A stretch of 38,507 nt of DNA from Bacteroidota bacterium (GCA_018831055.1 JAHJRE010000197.1:1-38507); one strand, 5' to 3'. Positions 17,701 through 25,437 are shown, counted from the first letter of the stretch. Made by a program: numbers and translations. The notes: generated from the letters alone by a model not told the origin.

Positions 17701-19587
17701 GTTTTTGAAAACCTACAGGTTGATTTTTCATTCAACGATGTTTGTTTCAGGCAGAGAACTGTATTTACACCTTCATTTACCCCTGATAATGATTCTGTTG
17801 TAGCCTGGACATGGAATTTTGGTGATGGAACTCCGGTAATAAACACTCCTTTTGATACCATGAGCCATATGTTCACTGCACCTGGAAAATACCTTGTTGT
17901 TCTTAATGCAAAAGACATTCATAATTGTGTTTCAAGCGTTACACATCAGGTCACCGTTGATTCACTTCCAATTCCAAGGTTTATTGCAGACACTGCCTCA
18001 TGTAATTCGGCAACAAGATTTTTTGATCAATCCATTGGTGGAGGTGTTTTTGTTACCTCATGGTCATGGGATTTTGGAGATCCTTCTTCCGGTGCAAGTA
18101 ATTACGCCTTTATTCCTAATCCGACTCACTTATATGCTCCAATTGACAGTATTTACTATGTTAAACTTATAGTAACAAATGCACTTGGTTGCACAGATTC
18201 TATTATTCAGCCTGTCATTAAAGCACCTTGTTTAACAGCAGGATTCTATTATACAAAGTATCCGTTATGCACTGAAGATCCGATTTGTTTCACCGACACT
18301 TCTCATTTTTATGGAAATTCAGGAGGTCTAACACAGTGGGAATGGGACTTTGGAGATGGAAATACAAGTATCTATTCTCAGTATCAGGACAGCATCTGTC
18401 ATGAATACACTGATCCCGGCACTTATACTGTAAGGCTCGTCATCACAGCAATGACACAAGGAAGCAGCTTTTCAGATACTGCTTTCCGTACTGTTCAGGT
18501 CAGACAAGCTCCAACAGCCAATTTCACTTTTGTTGCTCCATGTATCAATCACACAACTGTGTTTACAAATACTACAAACACAAATGGAATCCCGGTAACA
18601 GATTGGCTCTGGGAGTTTAAAGATCCAGGCAGTTTCACGGATACATCGACAATGAAGAATGCCTCATACGAATATCCATCGATCGGAATCTATTACCCGC
18701 AGCTTACAGCAACGAACATACAAGGGTGTAAAAACACATTTATTGATACCATAGAAATTGTAAATCCCCCACGTGCAACTTTTGATTTTTCAAATGCTTG
18801 TATGGGAAATCCCGTATTCTTTACTGATGAATCAGACACTTCCGGTGGTGCGATAGCACACTGGTTCTGGAATTTTGGGAATCCCCTGAGTTATTCTGAC
18901 ACGTCTATCCTTCAAAACCCATCATACACTTATGATACTTCCGGAGTTTATCTGACAAGACTCATCATTACTGACATTTTGGGCTGCATGGATACAACAA
19001 CCAGAAATATTGAAGTATATAATAATCCCAAAGCAGATTTTGGAATTATTACCAATTACCGTGGAGAACAAGGTCAAATTTTTTGTGTTAATTATTCAGA
19101 AGGAGCCATAACATATGAGTGGGATTTTGATAATGGGATGACATCTGATGATACAGAACCCGTTGTTGCGTATGAAGATGACGGTGTATTTAATATCATG
19201 CTGGTTGCCTTTAATGAATACGATTGCCCGGATACTACCTATCTGAAATATGAGTTTATTTTCAAAGGCTTGTATATTCCAAATGCATTTGCTCCTACTA
19301 GTGATCTACCTGAAGTCAGGAAGTTTGAACCAACGGGGCATAATCTAAAGACATACCAGATTGAGATATTCAGTATGAAAGGAAACCTAATCTGGTCATC
19401 AAGCTCCATTACCACCAGTGGTGCGCCCAAGGAATCCTGGAATGGAACTTTTCTCGACGAACCTGCTCCCCCAGGAACTTATATCTGGAAAGCCAGGGCT
19501 ACTTTTAAGGACAACACAACCTGGCAAGGTATGGATGACGGTACGGGAAATTTCCGCAGATCTGGCACAGTCTTCCTTATTCGATAA
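14779..19587 (+). CDS. Giant PKD-repeat surface protein with gliding-type (CHU_C-like) C-terminal secretion domain
   Basis: 1602 residues. A signal peptide ends near AYSQ (about 34). I count 17 PKD-type repeats, each marked by a W-x-W-x-F-G-D-G or -D-P core, then NPVH-Y, then G-T-F-x-V-x-L-x-V and an N-GC pair. Conserved cysteines recur about every 75-90 residues and probably form one disulfide per repeat. The last 100 residues (IPNAFAPTSD, YQIEIFSMKGNLIW, SWNGTF, PPGTYIWKA) look like the type B C-terminal domain that sends proteins through the type IX secretion system and pairs them with PorP/SprF-like proteins. A PorP/SprF gene lies next to it but on the opposite strand. Its likely role is adhesion or gliding-related surface attachment, as with SprB-like proteins; the ligand is unknown. 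Confidence 0.9.
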   Translation: MFTGIQLAKRSGTKALLPLITLLAFWNNGPAYSQCSANANFTFTFQQCATVQFVDQSSAAPNYTIVQWSWDFGDGNTSTIQNPVHTFNPGATYIVSLTVTADSSGVTCTDQTSRTVTAPDEPNVYFTWNPEPSCLGEPTFFYGTAGNPIVSWYWDFDDGQFSTLQNPVHLYPLTGTFDVSLSVVDNKGCTDTIIQQVTVADIPDVTITATPNPTCLNEMTNFTGSSSASVTSWQWNFGDGGSASGQTVNHTYLQTGTFNVTLSVVDINGCTNVETTQVTVNPLPSPNFIHTGPACLNDSVVFTDLSTSPNGYIVRWHWDFGDGNSTTINFPQSPNVSHLYANQGTFQVTLTVTDSDSCQNSTSRQVIVVANPIANFNNSIGCDGTPVNFYDLSSPNGGTNIISWYWEFDDPASGIFNTSQLQNPTHIFTTSGIFDVILIVENSNGCSDTIVKPVNINELPDVSIGTDSDTSCVNQPMQFYGNGTNIISWYWEFGDGGTSVQQNPVHVYFTPGTFVVTLTATDNKGCSKDTTRIIFVNEQPNASFTYSSPTCTGFGIDFYNLSTTPTGYINTWHWYFGDGTDTLILFPDNPDVSHIYDIAGSYVVSLAVTNSTGCIDSTVSEVIVGQGPEANFTHTGSPCEDNLVQFIDQSNGFGYNIQAWYWNFGDPTSGANNTSTLQNPYHIYNYPGTYTVSLQVTSSNGCIDTISQSIVIHPSPNVAFLSSPTIKCYGDTVFFNVDPDSTDIGAVAEYFWDFGDPASGTADTSSLPNPWHIFTASGTFYVTITIIDTIGCDQTYGLNVLINDIPDANYIFQQNCAEDSTLFIDRSIAGSAPITQWFWNFGDPGTAPNDTSNLQNPYHTFSGPGSYFVYFNVTDNNGCNDEVSKWVTIFDNPKSVFSYDQSCNPPGTIYFSDESVSGGSGSPIQSWLWELDNGYFSTEVNPVYTYSLTDTCYLVSLTITDENLCTNTITDTVCVFENLQVDFSFNDVCFRQRTVFTPSFTPDNDSVVAWTWNFGDGTPVINTPFDTMSHMFTAPGKYLVVLNAKDIHNCVSSVTHQVTVDSLPIPRFIADTASCNSATRFFDQSIGGGVFVTSWSWDFGDPSSGASNYAFIPNPTHLYAPIDSIYYVKLIVTNALGCTDSIIQPVIKAPCLTAGFYYTKYPLCTEDPICFTDTSHFYGNSGGLTQWEWDFGDGNTSIYSQYQDSICHEYTDPGTYTVRLVITAMTQGSSFSDTAFRTVQVRQAPTANFTFVAPCINHTTVFTNTTNTNGIPVTDWLWEFKDPGSFTDTSTMKNASYEYPSIGIYYPQLTATNIQGCKNTFIDTIEIVNPPRATFDFSNACMGNPVFFTDESDTSGGAIAHWFWNFGNPLSYSDTSILQNPSYTYDTSGVYLTRLIITDILGCMDTTTRNIEVYNNPKADFGIITNYRGEQGQIFCVNYSEGAITYEWDFDNGMTSDDTEPVVAYEDDGVFNIMLVAFNEYDCPDTTYLKYEFIFKGLYIPNAFAPTSDLPEVRKFEPTGHNLKTYQIEIFSMKGNLIWSSSSITTSGAPKESWNGTFLDEPAPPGTYIWKARATFKDNTTWQGMDDGTGNFRRSGTVFLIR

Positions 19588-19915
19588 TAATCAGGAATCC
19601 AGACGATTAAGATTTTAGACAATGGCAGGTTTTCAATTGGACTCTGCGACAATCCATTTATTTTGAAGATCTGGATAATACCATAGTTTCCCAGAATTGG
19701 ATACATGCTTGGGACTAATGTGCGTTATACCATATTATATAATGGTATACAAAAATCCATAATGGATAATTAAAAATGCAGGTGACACATCTTTATAAAC
19801 TTACCAGGAAAGTATAAATATACAAACCTGTTTCATCTAAGTTAAAGGATCATTGAAATCCTTATTCGTCAAACTTGATGTATTTTAACAGAAGATTAAT
19901 TAGGGCAATATTCCT
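19588..19915. other. Convergent intergenic region with two AT-rich palindromes
   Basis: 328 nt between the PKD gene and the PorP/SprF gene. I see no gene. Two close inverted repeats stand out: tataccat/atggtata (19726-19733 and 19742-19749) and atccat/atggat (19757-19769). Neither has a T-run or a GC-rich stem, so ordinary intrinsic termination is not obvious. Confidence 0.55.
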
Positions 19916-20989
19916 CTAGAAAGGTGAGCATTCCATTCTTTCATACCCACGACGACTGCGAACTCCTGTGATACTGCTTCCTCCACCAATCAGAGAAATA
20001 TCATCAAACTCAAAAATCACAGAAATCTCATGAGAAGGACCAGTAAAGATATGTTCGGCATTTATTACCATATCATAGCTATACATAAACTTCACCCGTG
20101 AGTCATCGCCATTTACAGGGATATTAATACCACCCATCAGGGAAAAATGAGAATATTGGTCATATTCCAAAGTCTCATTTTTATACCAAGCGCCAATGTA
20201 TACTCTTGAGAAATATATATTCATTCCTACCATATAGTCATTCATTTTCGCCTGATTTTGGAAGAAAATTCCAGGATTGATCTTGAAATCTCTGGTCTTC
20301 TGATAGAATCCACTACTTTGTGAAAAATCAAAAATCAAGTCAAAATGCGCTACATATTTTCGGGCAAGCGGGGCATTTTTCCCTATAAATGATTCATTAG
20401 GACGTGTAAGATGATGGATTGCCCCTCCCAATGTACCAATGATACTATTATCACTCCCCTGGAACTGAAAAATCGTACCGAAAGAAAAATCAGGGTAGGT
20501 AACCCGATCATCAGAAGGTGGCACGAACTTCGTGTTATAAATGTTTCCATAAACCGGATCAAGCTGATCGGAAAATAGCAGTCCGTCCCAATCCATTCGT
20601 TTTTGAACAAATGCAGCGAGAAAACCGGTTTGAATGATCATGTTTTCATTGAGAGGGATCCTGACTGATGGTAGAAACCCAAACATATTGTTGCGGATAT
20701 ACCCTGAGGCTTGCCTGGTAGAATTAACTATAATCCCAATACCCCCTGCACCAGGCAAATTTCTTTCTCCTATATCGGCAGAGAAATTGTAAGAATTAAA
20801 TTTCGCCGGTATCTTAGTCCACTGTCTTCTGTAATTGAATCTTACCTTTAGTCCCTGTGTCAATCCAACATATGCAGGATTATAATAAGTGGGTGCATTA
20901 TAAAACTGGGAATAATCAGGATCCTGAGCAAAAACGCTGCTCAACATACAGGATAACAAAGTAATGCCGAGTAAAAGTTTTGTTCTCAA
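19916..20989 (-). CDS. PorP/SprF-family type IX secretion outer-membrane protein
   Basis: 357 residues. A signal peptide (MRTKLLLGITLLSCMLSSVFAQ) is followed by DPDYSQFYNAPTYYNPAYVG, the hallmark N-terminus of PorP/SprF proteins, and then alternating beta-strand-like segments up to the end, fitting a membrane beta-barrel. Family members sit in the outer membrane and hold type B C-terminal-domain proteins at the surface after type IX secretion. The neighbouring PKD protein is the obvious client, although the two genes converge rather than share an operon. The start is TTG at 20987-20989, because an in-frame TAA lies 15 nt upstream and no ATG lies between. A TATATTTG -7 element is at 21038-21045. 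Confidence 0.92.
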   Translation of the reverse strand: MRTKLLLGITLLSCMLSSVFAQDPDYSQFYNAPTYYNPAYVGLTQGLKVRFNYRRQWTKIPAKFNSYNFSADIGERNLPGAGGIGIIVNSTRQASGYIRNNMFGFLPSVRIPLNENMIIQTGFLAAFVQKRMDWDGLLFSDQLDPVYGNIYNTKFVPPSDDRVTYPDFSFGTIFQFQGSDNSIIGTLGGAIHHLTRPNESFIGKNAPLARKYVAHFDLIFDFSQSSGFYQKTRDFKINPGIFFQNQAKMNDYMVGMNIYFSRVYIGAWYKNETLEYDQYSHFSLMGGINIPVNGDDSRVKFMYSYDMVINAEHIFTGPSHEISVIFEFDDISLIGGGSSITGVRSRRGYERMECSPF

Positions 20990-21037
20990 CTTGAATGGAT
21001 TTTAGAGTTTATTGCATGGTGTTTAGTAAAATGACCC

Positions 21038-21045
21038 CAAATATA
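21038..21045 (-). promoter_or_regulatory. Putative -7 element of the PorP/SprF gene (TATATTTG)
   Basis: The minus strand matches TAnnTTTG exactly, placing the RNA start about 40 nt before the TTG start. No good TTTG is seen at -33. Confidence 0.45.
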
Positions 21046-21167
21046 ATGAAAACCTTAAAAAAAACACCATAATTAATAATTTTAACGAAGTATAAGATCA
21101 TTTGTTACAAACATTAGCTTCACACGATGATTTACAACCGCATGAACCTATGTTCAGACAGATTTTT

Positions 21168-21175
21168 TACCTTTG
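21168..21175 (+). promoter_or_regulatory. Putative -7 element of the DPP-IV gene (TACCTTTG)
   Basis: TACCTTTG matches TAnnTTTG. The predicted RNA start is near 21182, leaving a leader of about 48 nt. The -33 region is weak. Confidence 0.4.
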
Positions 21176-21229
21176 GCGTTTATAATATGGTATGAATAGA
21201 AGTTTTTTTATCTAAAAATCAGAATAGTT

Positions 21230-23416
21230 ATGAAATTACCCACATTCAGAAGTTTTGTTTTTCTTGTTTCTATCCTTTGGATTCCTGCAGTAATAGCGCA
21301 GGACGAAAAGCCGGTGCTTACACTTGATGATATTTTTAAGGCACCCAAGTTTTTCCCGCACATGGTTTACGGGTTAAACTCCATGAACGATGGAAAATCC
21401 TACTGTGTTATAGAAAGTGATTCTCTCAATGTTTACGATTACAAATCGGGGAAATTTATTAAAACTCTAGTTACGAAAAACGATCTCATTCCTGAAGGAG
21501 ACTCTGTACCTATTCGCCTTGAATCTTACACATTCAGCGATGACGAATCAAGAATCCTAATACCTACGGAAACTGAACCTATATATAGGCATTCATCCGA
21601 ATCAAATTATTTTGTTTATGACCTTAAGTCCAAAAAATTGCAATCCATATCTCAAAATGGTAAGCAGCGTCTGGCCTCTTTCTCTCCAGACGGGAGTCAG
21701 GTTGCTTTCGTACGTGAAAATAACCTGTTCATCGCCAAGCCATTTTTAGGGGAAGAAACTCAAATAACTCAGGATGGTAAGGATAGAAGTATCATTAACG
21801 GAACTACAGACTGGGTATATGAAGAAGAATTCGGATTTACTAAAGGATATTTTTGGTCACCAGATGGAAAACAAATTGCCTATTACCGCTTTGATGAAAC
21901 AGGAGTTCCGGAATATCAAATGCAAATATGGGGAAATCTTTACCCTGAAAACTATCAATACAAGTACCCAAAAGCCGGGGAAGACAATTCCCTGGTTACT
22001 ATACACGTATATAACATTTTAGAAGGCAGTACACAGATCATGGATCTGGGAGAGGAAACCGACCAATATATTCCCCGCATTAAATGGACAGCCGATGAGG
22101 GAATCCTTGCAATCCAGCGACTTAACCGATTACAGAATCATTTAGACATTCTGCTTGCCGATGCTTCCACTGGAAAAACCAAAGTGATATATACTGAGGA
22201 TAATCCTTATTATATAGACATTACAGATCACTGGACATTTTTGCCGGATCAGGAGCATTACATCATTACCAGTGAAAAAAGTGGATACAACCACATATAT
22301 CTTTATGATCTTAATGGGCAGGAAATACGACAACTTACTTCTGGCGAATGGGACGTTATAAATGTTACGGGATATGATTCCAGGAAAAAACTGGTTTATT
22401 ATGTCAGTGCGGAATCTTCCCCATTGAACCGGGACCTTTATTCCGTGGACATGGAAGGCAACAAAAGGTTAATTTCATCCCGAACCGGCACAAACGATGC
22501 AGAATTCAGCAAAACTTATGAATATTACATAAACACGTTCAGCGATGCCAATACTCCTCCTTATATTACTGTAAACAAATCGGATGGAAAAGAAATTCGC
22601 GTCATTGAAAACAATGAAGCACTGTTGAATCGAATCCATGAATATGGATTTTCACAAAAGGAGTTTTTTGAAATCACCACATCAGAGGGAATTCGGCTCA
22701 ACGCATGGAAAATACTGCCATGGAATTTCGAAATAGAGAAAAAATATCCAGTACTGATGACGGTGTATGGAGGTCCGGGATCTCAAACAGTAACCAATTC
22801 ATGGGGGTACGGTGACACCTGGTATCAATATCTGGCCGAGAACGGAATTATGGTTGTTTCGGTTGACAACAGGGGAACGGGAGCACGTGGACAGGAATTT
22901 AAGAAAATGACTTACTTACAACTTGGTAAATTTGAGACCCTAGATCAGATCGAAGCTGCAAGATATATCGTTTCTCTTGATTATGTTAATCCCGAACATA
23001 TTGGAATTTTCGGATGGAGTTACGGTGGTTATATGTCGACACTTTGCATAACAAAAGGTTCGGACGTATTTTCTACTGCTATCGCAGTGGCACCGGTCAC
23101 AAATTGGCGATATTATGACAACATTTATACTGAACGCTTTATGAGAACACCCCAGGAAAACCCTGGAGGTTATGATGATAATTCCCCGATCAACCATGTA
23201 GACAAGATGAAGGGCAATTATCTTCTTGTTCATGGCACTGGAGACGATAATGTTCATGTACAAAACACAATGGATTTAATAACAGCCCTTGTTGCGGCAA
23301 ACAAGCAGTTTGAACTTTTATTATATCCAAATAAGAATCATGGCATTTATGGCGGGAACACCCGTTATCATCTTTATACGAGGATGACTGATTTCCTGAT
23401 AAAAAGTTTAAAATGA
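21230..23416 (+). CDS. Dipeptidyl peptidase IV-type S9 serine peptidase
   Basis: 728 residues. A signal peptide (about 1-23, ending VIAQ) precedes a beta-propeller domain (about 50-470) and an alpha/beta-hydrolase domain (about 480-728). The catalytic triad is readable: Ser597 in GWSYGGY, Asp672 in HGTGDDNVH and His704 in NKNHGIYGG. The propeller carries DWVYEEEFG, the glutamate pair that in DPP-IV binds the free N-terminus of the substrate, so it should release X-Pro or X-Ala dipeptides. It probably acts in the periplasm or outside on peptides from extracellular proteolysis. It is monocistronic by position. Length matches bacterial DPP-IV (about 720). Very secure as an S9 family member, slightly less so as true DPP-IV. 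Confidence 0.93.
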   Translation: MKLPTFRSFVFLVSILWIPAVIAQDEKPVLTLDDIFKAPKFFPHMVYGLNSMNDGKSYCVIESDSLNVYDYKSGKFIKTLVTKNDLIPEGDSVPIRLESYTFSDDESRILIPTETEPIYRHSSESNYFVYDLKSKKLQSISQNGKQRLASFSPDGSQVAFVRENNLFIAKPFLGEETQITQDGKDRSIINGTTDWVYEEEFGFTKGYFWSPDGKQIAYYRFDETGVPEYQMQIWGNLYPENYQYKYPKAGEDNSLVTIHVYNILEGSTQIMDLGEETDQYIPRIKWTADEGILAIQRLNRLQNHLDILLADASTGKTKVIYTEDNPYYIDITDHWTFLPDQEHYIITSEKSGYNHIYLYDLNGQEIRQLTSGEWDVINVTGYDSRKKLVYYVSAESSPLNRDLYSVDMEGNKRLISSRTGTNDAEFSKTYEYYINTFSDANTPPYITVNKSDGKEIRVIENNEALLNRIHEYGFSQKEFFEITTSEGIRLNAWKILPWNFEIEKKYPVLMTVYGGPGSQTVTNSWGYGDTWYQYLAENGIMVVSVDNRGTGARGQEFKKMTYLQLGKFETLDQIEAARYIVSLDYVNPEHIGIFGWSYGGYMSTLCITKGSDVFSTAIAVAPVTNWRYYDNIYTERFMRTPQENPGGYDDNSPINHVDKMKGNYLLVHGTGDDNVHVQNTMDLITALVAANKQFELLLYPNKNHGIYGGNTRYHLYTRMTDFLIKSLK

Positions 23417-23430
23417 TTTTTCGAGGAAAT

Positions 23431-23461
23431 TTTGTAAAAAGATAAAAAACATCTATCTTTG
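23431..23461 (+). promoter_or_regulatory. Bacteroidota promoter of rpsU (TTTG-N19-TATCTTTG)
   Basis: tttg (23431-23434) and tatctttg (23454-23461) are separated by 19 nt, an exact match to the -33/-7 consensus of the Bacteroidota primary sigma factor. The RNA start should be near 23468, about 47 nt before the rpsU ATG. Confidence 0.8.
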
Positions 23462-23514
23462 CACCCTCAAAATTTTTACTATAACAATCCAGTTTTCAAA
23501 AAAGAGGTATTTAT

Positions 23515-23706
23515 ATGATTATTATTCCGGTAAAAGAAGGTGAAAGCATTGACAAGGCTTTAAAGAAATACAAAAGGAAGTTTGAAAAAACAGGCGTTGT
23601 AAAAGAATTACGTGAGAGGCAGAAATACACAAAGCCCTCTGTGATCAAAAGAGAAGAAAAGCTTAAAGCCATATATGTTCAAAAATTAAGGCAGGATATT
23701 TTATAG
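23515..23706 (+). CDS. rpsU: Small ribosomal subunit protein bS21
   Basis: 63 residues, opening IIIPVKEGESIDKALKKYKRKFEKTG and continuing with a basic ELRERQKYTKPSVIKR stretch. This is the usual Bacteroidota form of S21, which lies near the 3' end of 16S rRNA on the 30S subunit and takes part in start-site recognition. Length fits the family. A consensus promoter lies upstream and a strong terminator hairpin follows directly, so it forms its own transcript. Confidence 0.96.
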   Translation: MIIIPVKEGESIDKALKKYKRKFEKTGVVKELRERQKYTKPSVIKREEKLKAIYVQKLRQDIL

Positions 23707-23724
23707 CAAAATATTGTTTTTTTT

Positions 23725-23795
23725 AATAGGGAGAAACTTTGTTTCGGGGTATATTTTTTGTACATTTGAAACAAAGCTTTTTCCCTATTTTTTTT
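23725..23795 (+). terminator. Strong rpsU terminator with a promoter inside its loop
   Basis: Left arm 23725-23745 (aatagggagaaactttgttt plus c) and right arm 23768-23789 pair over about 21 bp with one mismatch and one bulge, and are followed by eight Ts (23788-23795). The T-run ends 4 nt before the recombinase ATG. The arms enclose a consensus promoter, listed separately. Confidence 0.85.
23738..23768 (+). promoter_or_regulatory. Bacteroidota promoter nested in the rpsU terminator (TTTG-N19-TACATTTG)
   Basis: tttg (23738-23741) and tacatttg (23761-23768) are 19 nt apart. Predicted RNA start is near 23775, inside the right arm of the hairpin, so new transcripts lack the left arm and should not terminate. 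The leader to the recombinase ATG (23800) would be about 25 nt. Confidence 0.65.
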
Positions 23796-23799
23796 GCGG

Positions 23800-24681
23800 A
23801 TGGTGAAGGGTAAATTTATTGACTACATACGTTACGAGAAAAGATTTTCACCCCATACAGTTACTGCTTACACCAGGGATTTGGAGGAATATTCCTGTTT
23901 TCTGGAAATGTTTTACGGTTTGAAGGCACCCGAAAAAGCGGAATCCTTTATGGTTCGTTCATGGGTAAGCAATCTCAGCGAAAATCGACTCAGTAACAGG
24001 TCAATTAGCCGTAAAATAAGCAGTATTAATGCTTTCTACAAATTTTTACTCAAGAAAGAGATACTATTGACTAATCCGGTTTCAGGGATTTTAACACCCC
24101 GTTCATCCAAAAAGCTTCCTGTATATATTGAGGAAAATATAATGGAAGACCTATTCAGTACTACTTTAAACAATAACGACTTTAATGAAATCCGTGACAG
24201 GATCGTTATGGAAATTTTATATAATACAGGAATACGGTCATCGGAGTTAATTGGATTAAAGGAAAGAGATATTGACCTCACGCAGAGTGTGATGAAGGTA
24301 TATGGGAAACGGAATAAGGAGAGAATAATTCCTTTAAGCTCCAGGCTTTTATCCGTCATCCAGGAATATCTAACCATCCGAAAGAACCAATATGGCATTA
24401 GCAGTGTTTATTTATTGGTAACCAAAAAAGGCAAGCCGTTATATCATAAAATGGTATACCGGATCGTTCATAAGCAACTAACAATGGTAACAACCTTAAG
24501 TAAGCGGAGTCCTCATGTGATCAGGCATACTTTTGCCACACACATGTTAAATCGCGGAGCTGATCTGAATGCCATCAAGGAACTGCTGGGGCATGCGAAT
24601 CTATCTGCAACCCAGGTTTACACGCACAATTCTGTTGAAAAACTTAAAGCCATATATAAACTGGCTCATCCCAGAGCATAA
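23800..24681 (+). CDS. XerC/XerD-type tyrosine recombinase
   Basis: 293 residues, the normal size for chromosome-dimer-resolving Xer recombinases. The N-terminal SAM-like DNA-binding domain covers about 1-85 (FIDYIRYEKRFSPHTVTAYTRDLEEY). The C-terminal catalytic domain holds the full active set: R146 (NTGIRSSELIGL), the beta-hairpin lysine near VYGKRNKERIIPL, H239 and R242 (HVIRHTFATHML), H265 (LLGHANL) and nucleophile Y274 (QVYTH). The ATG at 23800 is preferred over an in-frame TTG at 23794, which lies in the terminator T-run. The setting beside rpsU and hpf, with no mobile-element genes, argues for a housekeeping role. XerC versus XerD cannot be told by eye. Confidence 0.93.
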   Translation: MVKGKFIDYIRYEKRFSPHTVTAYTRDLEEYSCFLEMFYGLKAPEKAESFMVRSWVSNLSENRLSNRSISRKISSINAFYKFLLKKEILLTNPVSGILTPRSSKKLPVYIEENIMEDLFSTTLNNNDFNEIRDRIVMEILYNTGIRSSELIGLKERDIDLTQSVMKVYGKRNKERIIPLSSRLLSVIQEYLTIRKNQYGISSVYLLVTKKGKPLYHKMVYRIVHKQLTMVTTLSKRSPHVIRHTFATHMLNRGADLNAIKELLGHANLSATQVYTHNSVEKLKAIYKLAHPRA

Positions 24682-24704
24682 ACAAAATCAATGGAGGATT
24701 GAGT

Positions 24705-25004
24705 ATGAAAGTCAACATTAATTCTGTACACTTCAAAGCTGACAGGAAGCTGGAGGACTTCATCCAGCAAAAGATCGACAAGTTAACAAGCCATTATGAT
24801 GAAATTCTTGCGGGGGAAGTTCATTTAAAACTGGATAATAATGGCGAGCCTGAGAACAAGATTGCAGAGATTCGGCTTACTGTGAGAGGGTCTGATTTGT
24901 ATGCAAAAAAACAATCCAAATCTTTTGAGGAAGCAACCGATACCGCAGTAGAAGCTTTGCGGAGGCAGCTAAAAAAATACAAAGAGAAGATCCGTAGTAA
25001 ATAA
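24705..25004 (+). CDS. hpf: Short-form ribosome hibernation promoting factor (HPF/RaiA family)
   Basis: 99 residues from the ATG at 24705, which has a good ggagg (24694-24698) six nt upstream. An in-frame TTG at 24699 is less likely. The sequence KVNINSVHFKADRKLEDFIQQKIDKL, then IRLTVRGSDLYAKKQSKSFEEATDTAVEALRRQLKKYKEK, is the sigma-54 modulation/S30EA fold that binds the 30S decoding region and stabilises idle ribosomes in stationary phase. It lacks the C-terminal dimerisation domain of long HPF. It lies 23 nt after the recombinase gene and is probably cotranscribed with it. Confidence 0.94.
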   Translation: MKVNINSVHFKADRKLEDFIQQKIDKLTSHYDEILAGEVHLKLDNNGEPENKIAEIRLTVRGSDLYAKKQSKSFEEATDTAVEALRRQLKKYKEKIRSK

Positions 25005-25028
25005 ACTAACATTTATTTTTAAAATTTC

Positions 25029-25059
25029 TTTGTTATTATTCTGATAATTTATATTTTTG
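25029..25059 (+). promoter_or_regulatory. Bacteroidota promoter of the tRNA-tuf operon (TTTG-N19-TATTTTTG)
   Basis: tttg (25029-25032) and tatttttg (25052-25059) are 19 nt apart. The predicted RNA start (about 25066) falls inside the left arm of the hpf terminator hairpin, so the new transcript should not fold it. It should drive tRNA-Thr, tRNA-Tyr, tRNA-Gly, tRNA-Thr and tuf. Confidence 0.75.
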
Positions 25060-25060
25060 C

Positions 25061-25098
25061 AGACCTTTTTCAAAAAGGTCTGTTTTATTTAGTTTTTT
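25061..25098 (+). terminator. hpf terminator hairpin
   Basis: agaccttttt (25061-25070) and aaaaaggtct (25072-25081) are perfect complements around one base, so in practice an 8-bp stem with a 5-nt loop, followed by gttttatttagtttttt. It overlaps the start of the tRNA-tuf transcript. Confidence 0.8.
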
Positions 25099-25109
25099 GA
25101 CATAATGAA

Positions 25110-25183
25110 GCCGATGTAGCTCAGCTGGCCAGAGCAGCTGATTTGTAATCAGCTGGTCGGGGGTTCGAATCCCTCCATCGGCT
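25110..25183 (+). tRNA. tRNA-Thr (anticodon TGT)
   Basis: Acceptor gccgatg/catcggc, anticodon stem gctga/tcagc with loop tttgtaa (TGT), T loop ttcgaat. CCA is not encoded. First of four tRNAs in the leader of tuf, the same Thr-Tyr-Gly-Thr-tuf order as the E. coli tufB operon. Confidence 0.96.
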
Positions 25184-25201
25184 CGTGTTCTTTAAATAAC
25201 T

Positions 25202-25283
25202 GGGGAGATTCCAGAGCGGTCAAATGGGGCAGACTGTAAATCTGTTGGCGCAGCCTTCGGAGGTTCGAATCCTCCTCTCCCCA
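25202..25283 (+). tRNA. tRNA-Tyr (anticodon GTA)
   Basis: Acceptor ggggaga/tctcccc, anticodon loop with GTA (agactgtaaatct), and a long variable arm (tggcgcagccttcgg region), as expected for a class II tyrosine tRNA. 82 nt, discriminator A. Confidence 0.96.
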
Positions 25284-25359
25284 CATAAATTGTGAGAGTT
25301 AATTGATGAATAGCCAATTGAGGTTAGAGGTCTTTCACGGAAGTTCTTAATGATAATGT

Positions 25360-25432
25360 GCGGAAGTAGCTCATTTGGTAGAGCGACAGCCTTCCAAGCT
25401 GTAGGTAGCGGGTTCGAGACCCGTCTTCCGCT
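25360..25432 (+). tRNA. tRNA-Gly (anticodon TCC)
   Basis: Acceptor gcggaag/cttccgc, anticodon stem acagc/gctgt with loop cttccaa (TCC), T arm gcggg/cccgt with ttcgaga. 73 nt. It lies 76 nt after tRNA-Tyr; the spacer shows no gene. Confidence 0.96.
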
Positions 25433-25437
25433 CAAAA

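Noticed and set aside
14779-19587. PKD repeats as a DNA tandem-repeat or CRISPR-like array.
   Set aside because: The repeats are conserved at protein level only. DNA identity between units is low and there are no regular spacers. No CRISPR array was seen anywhere.
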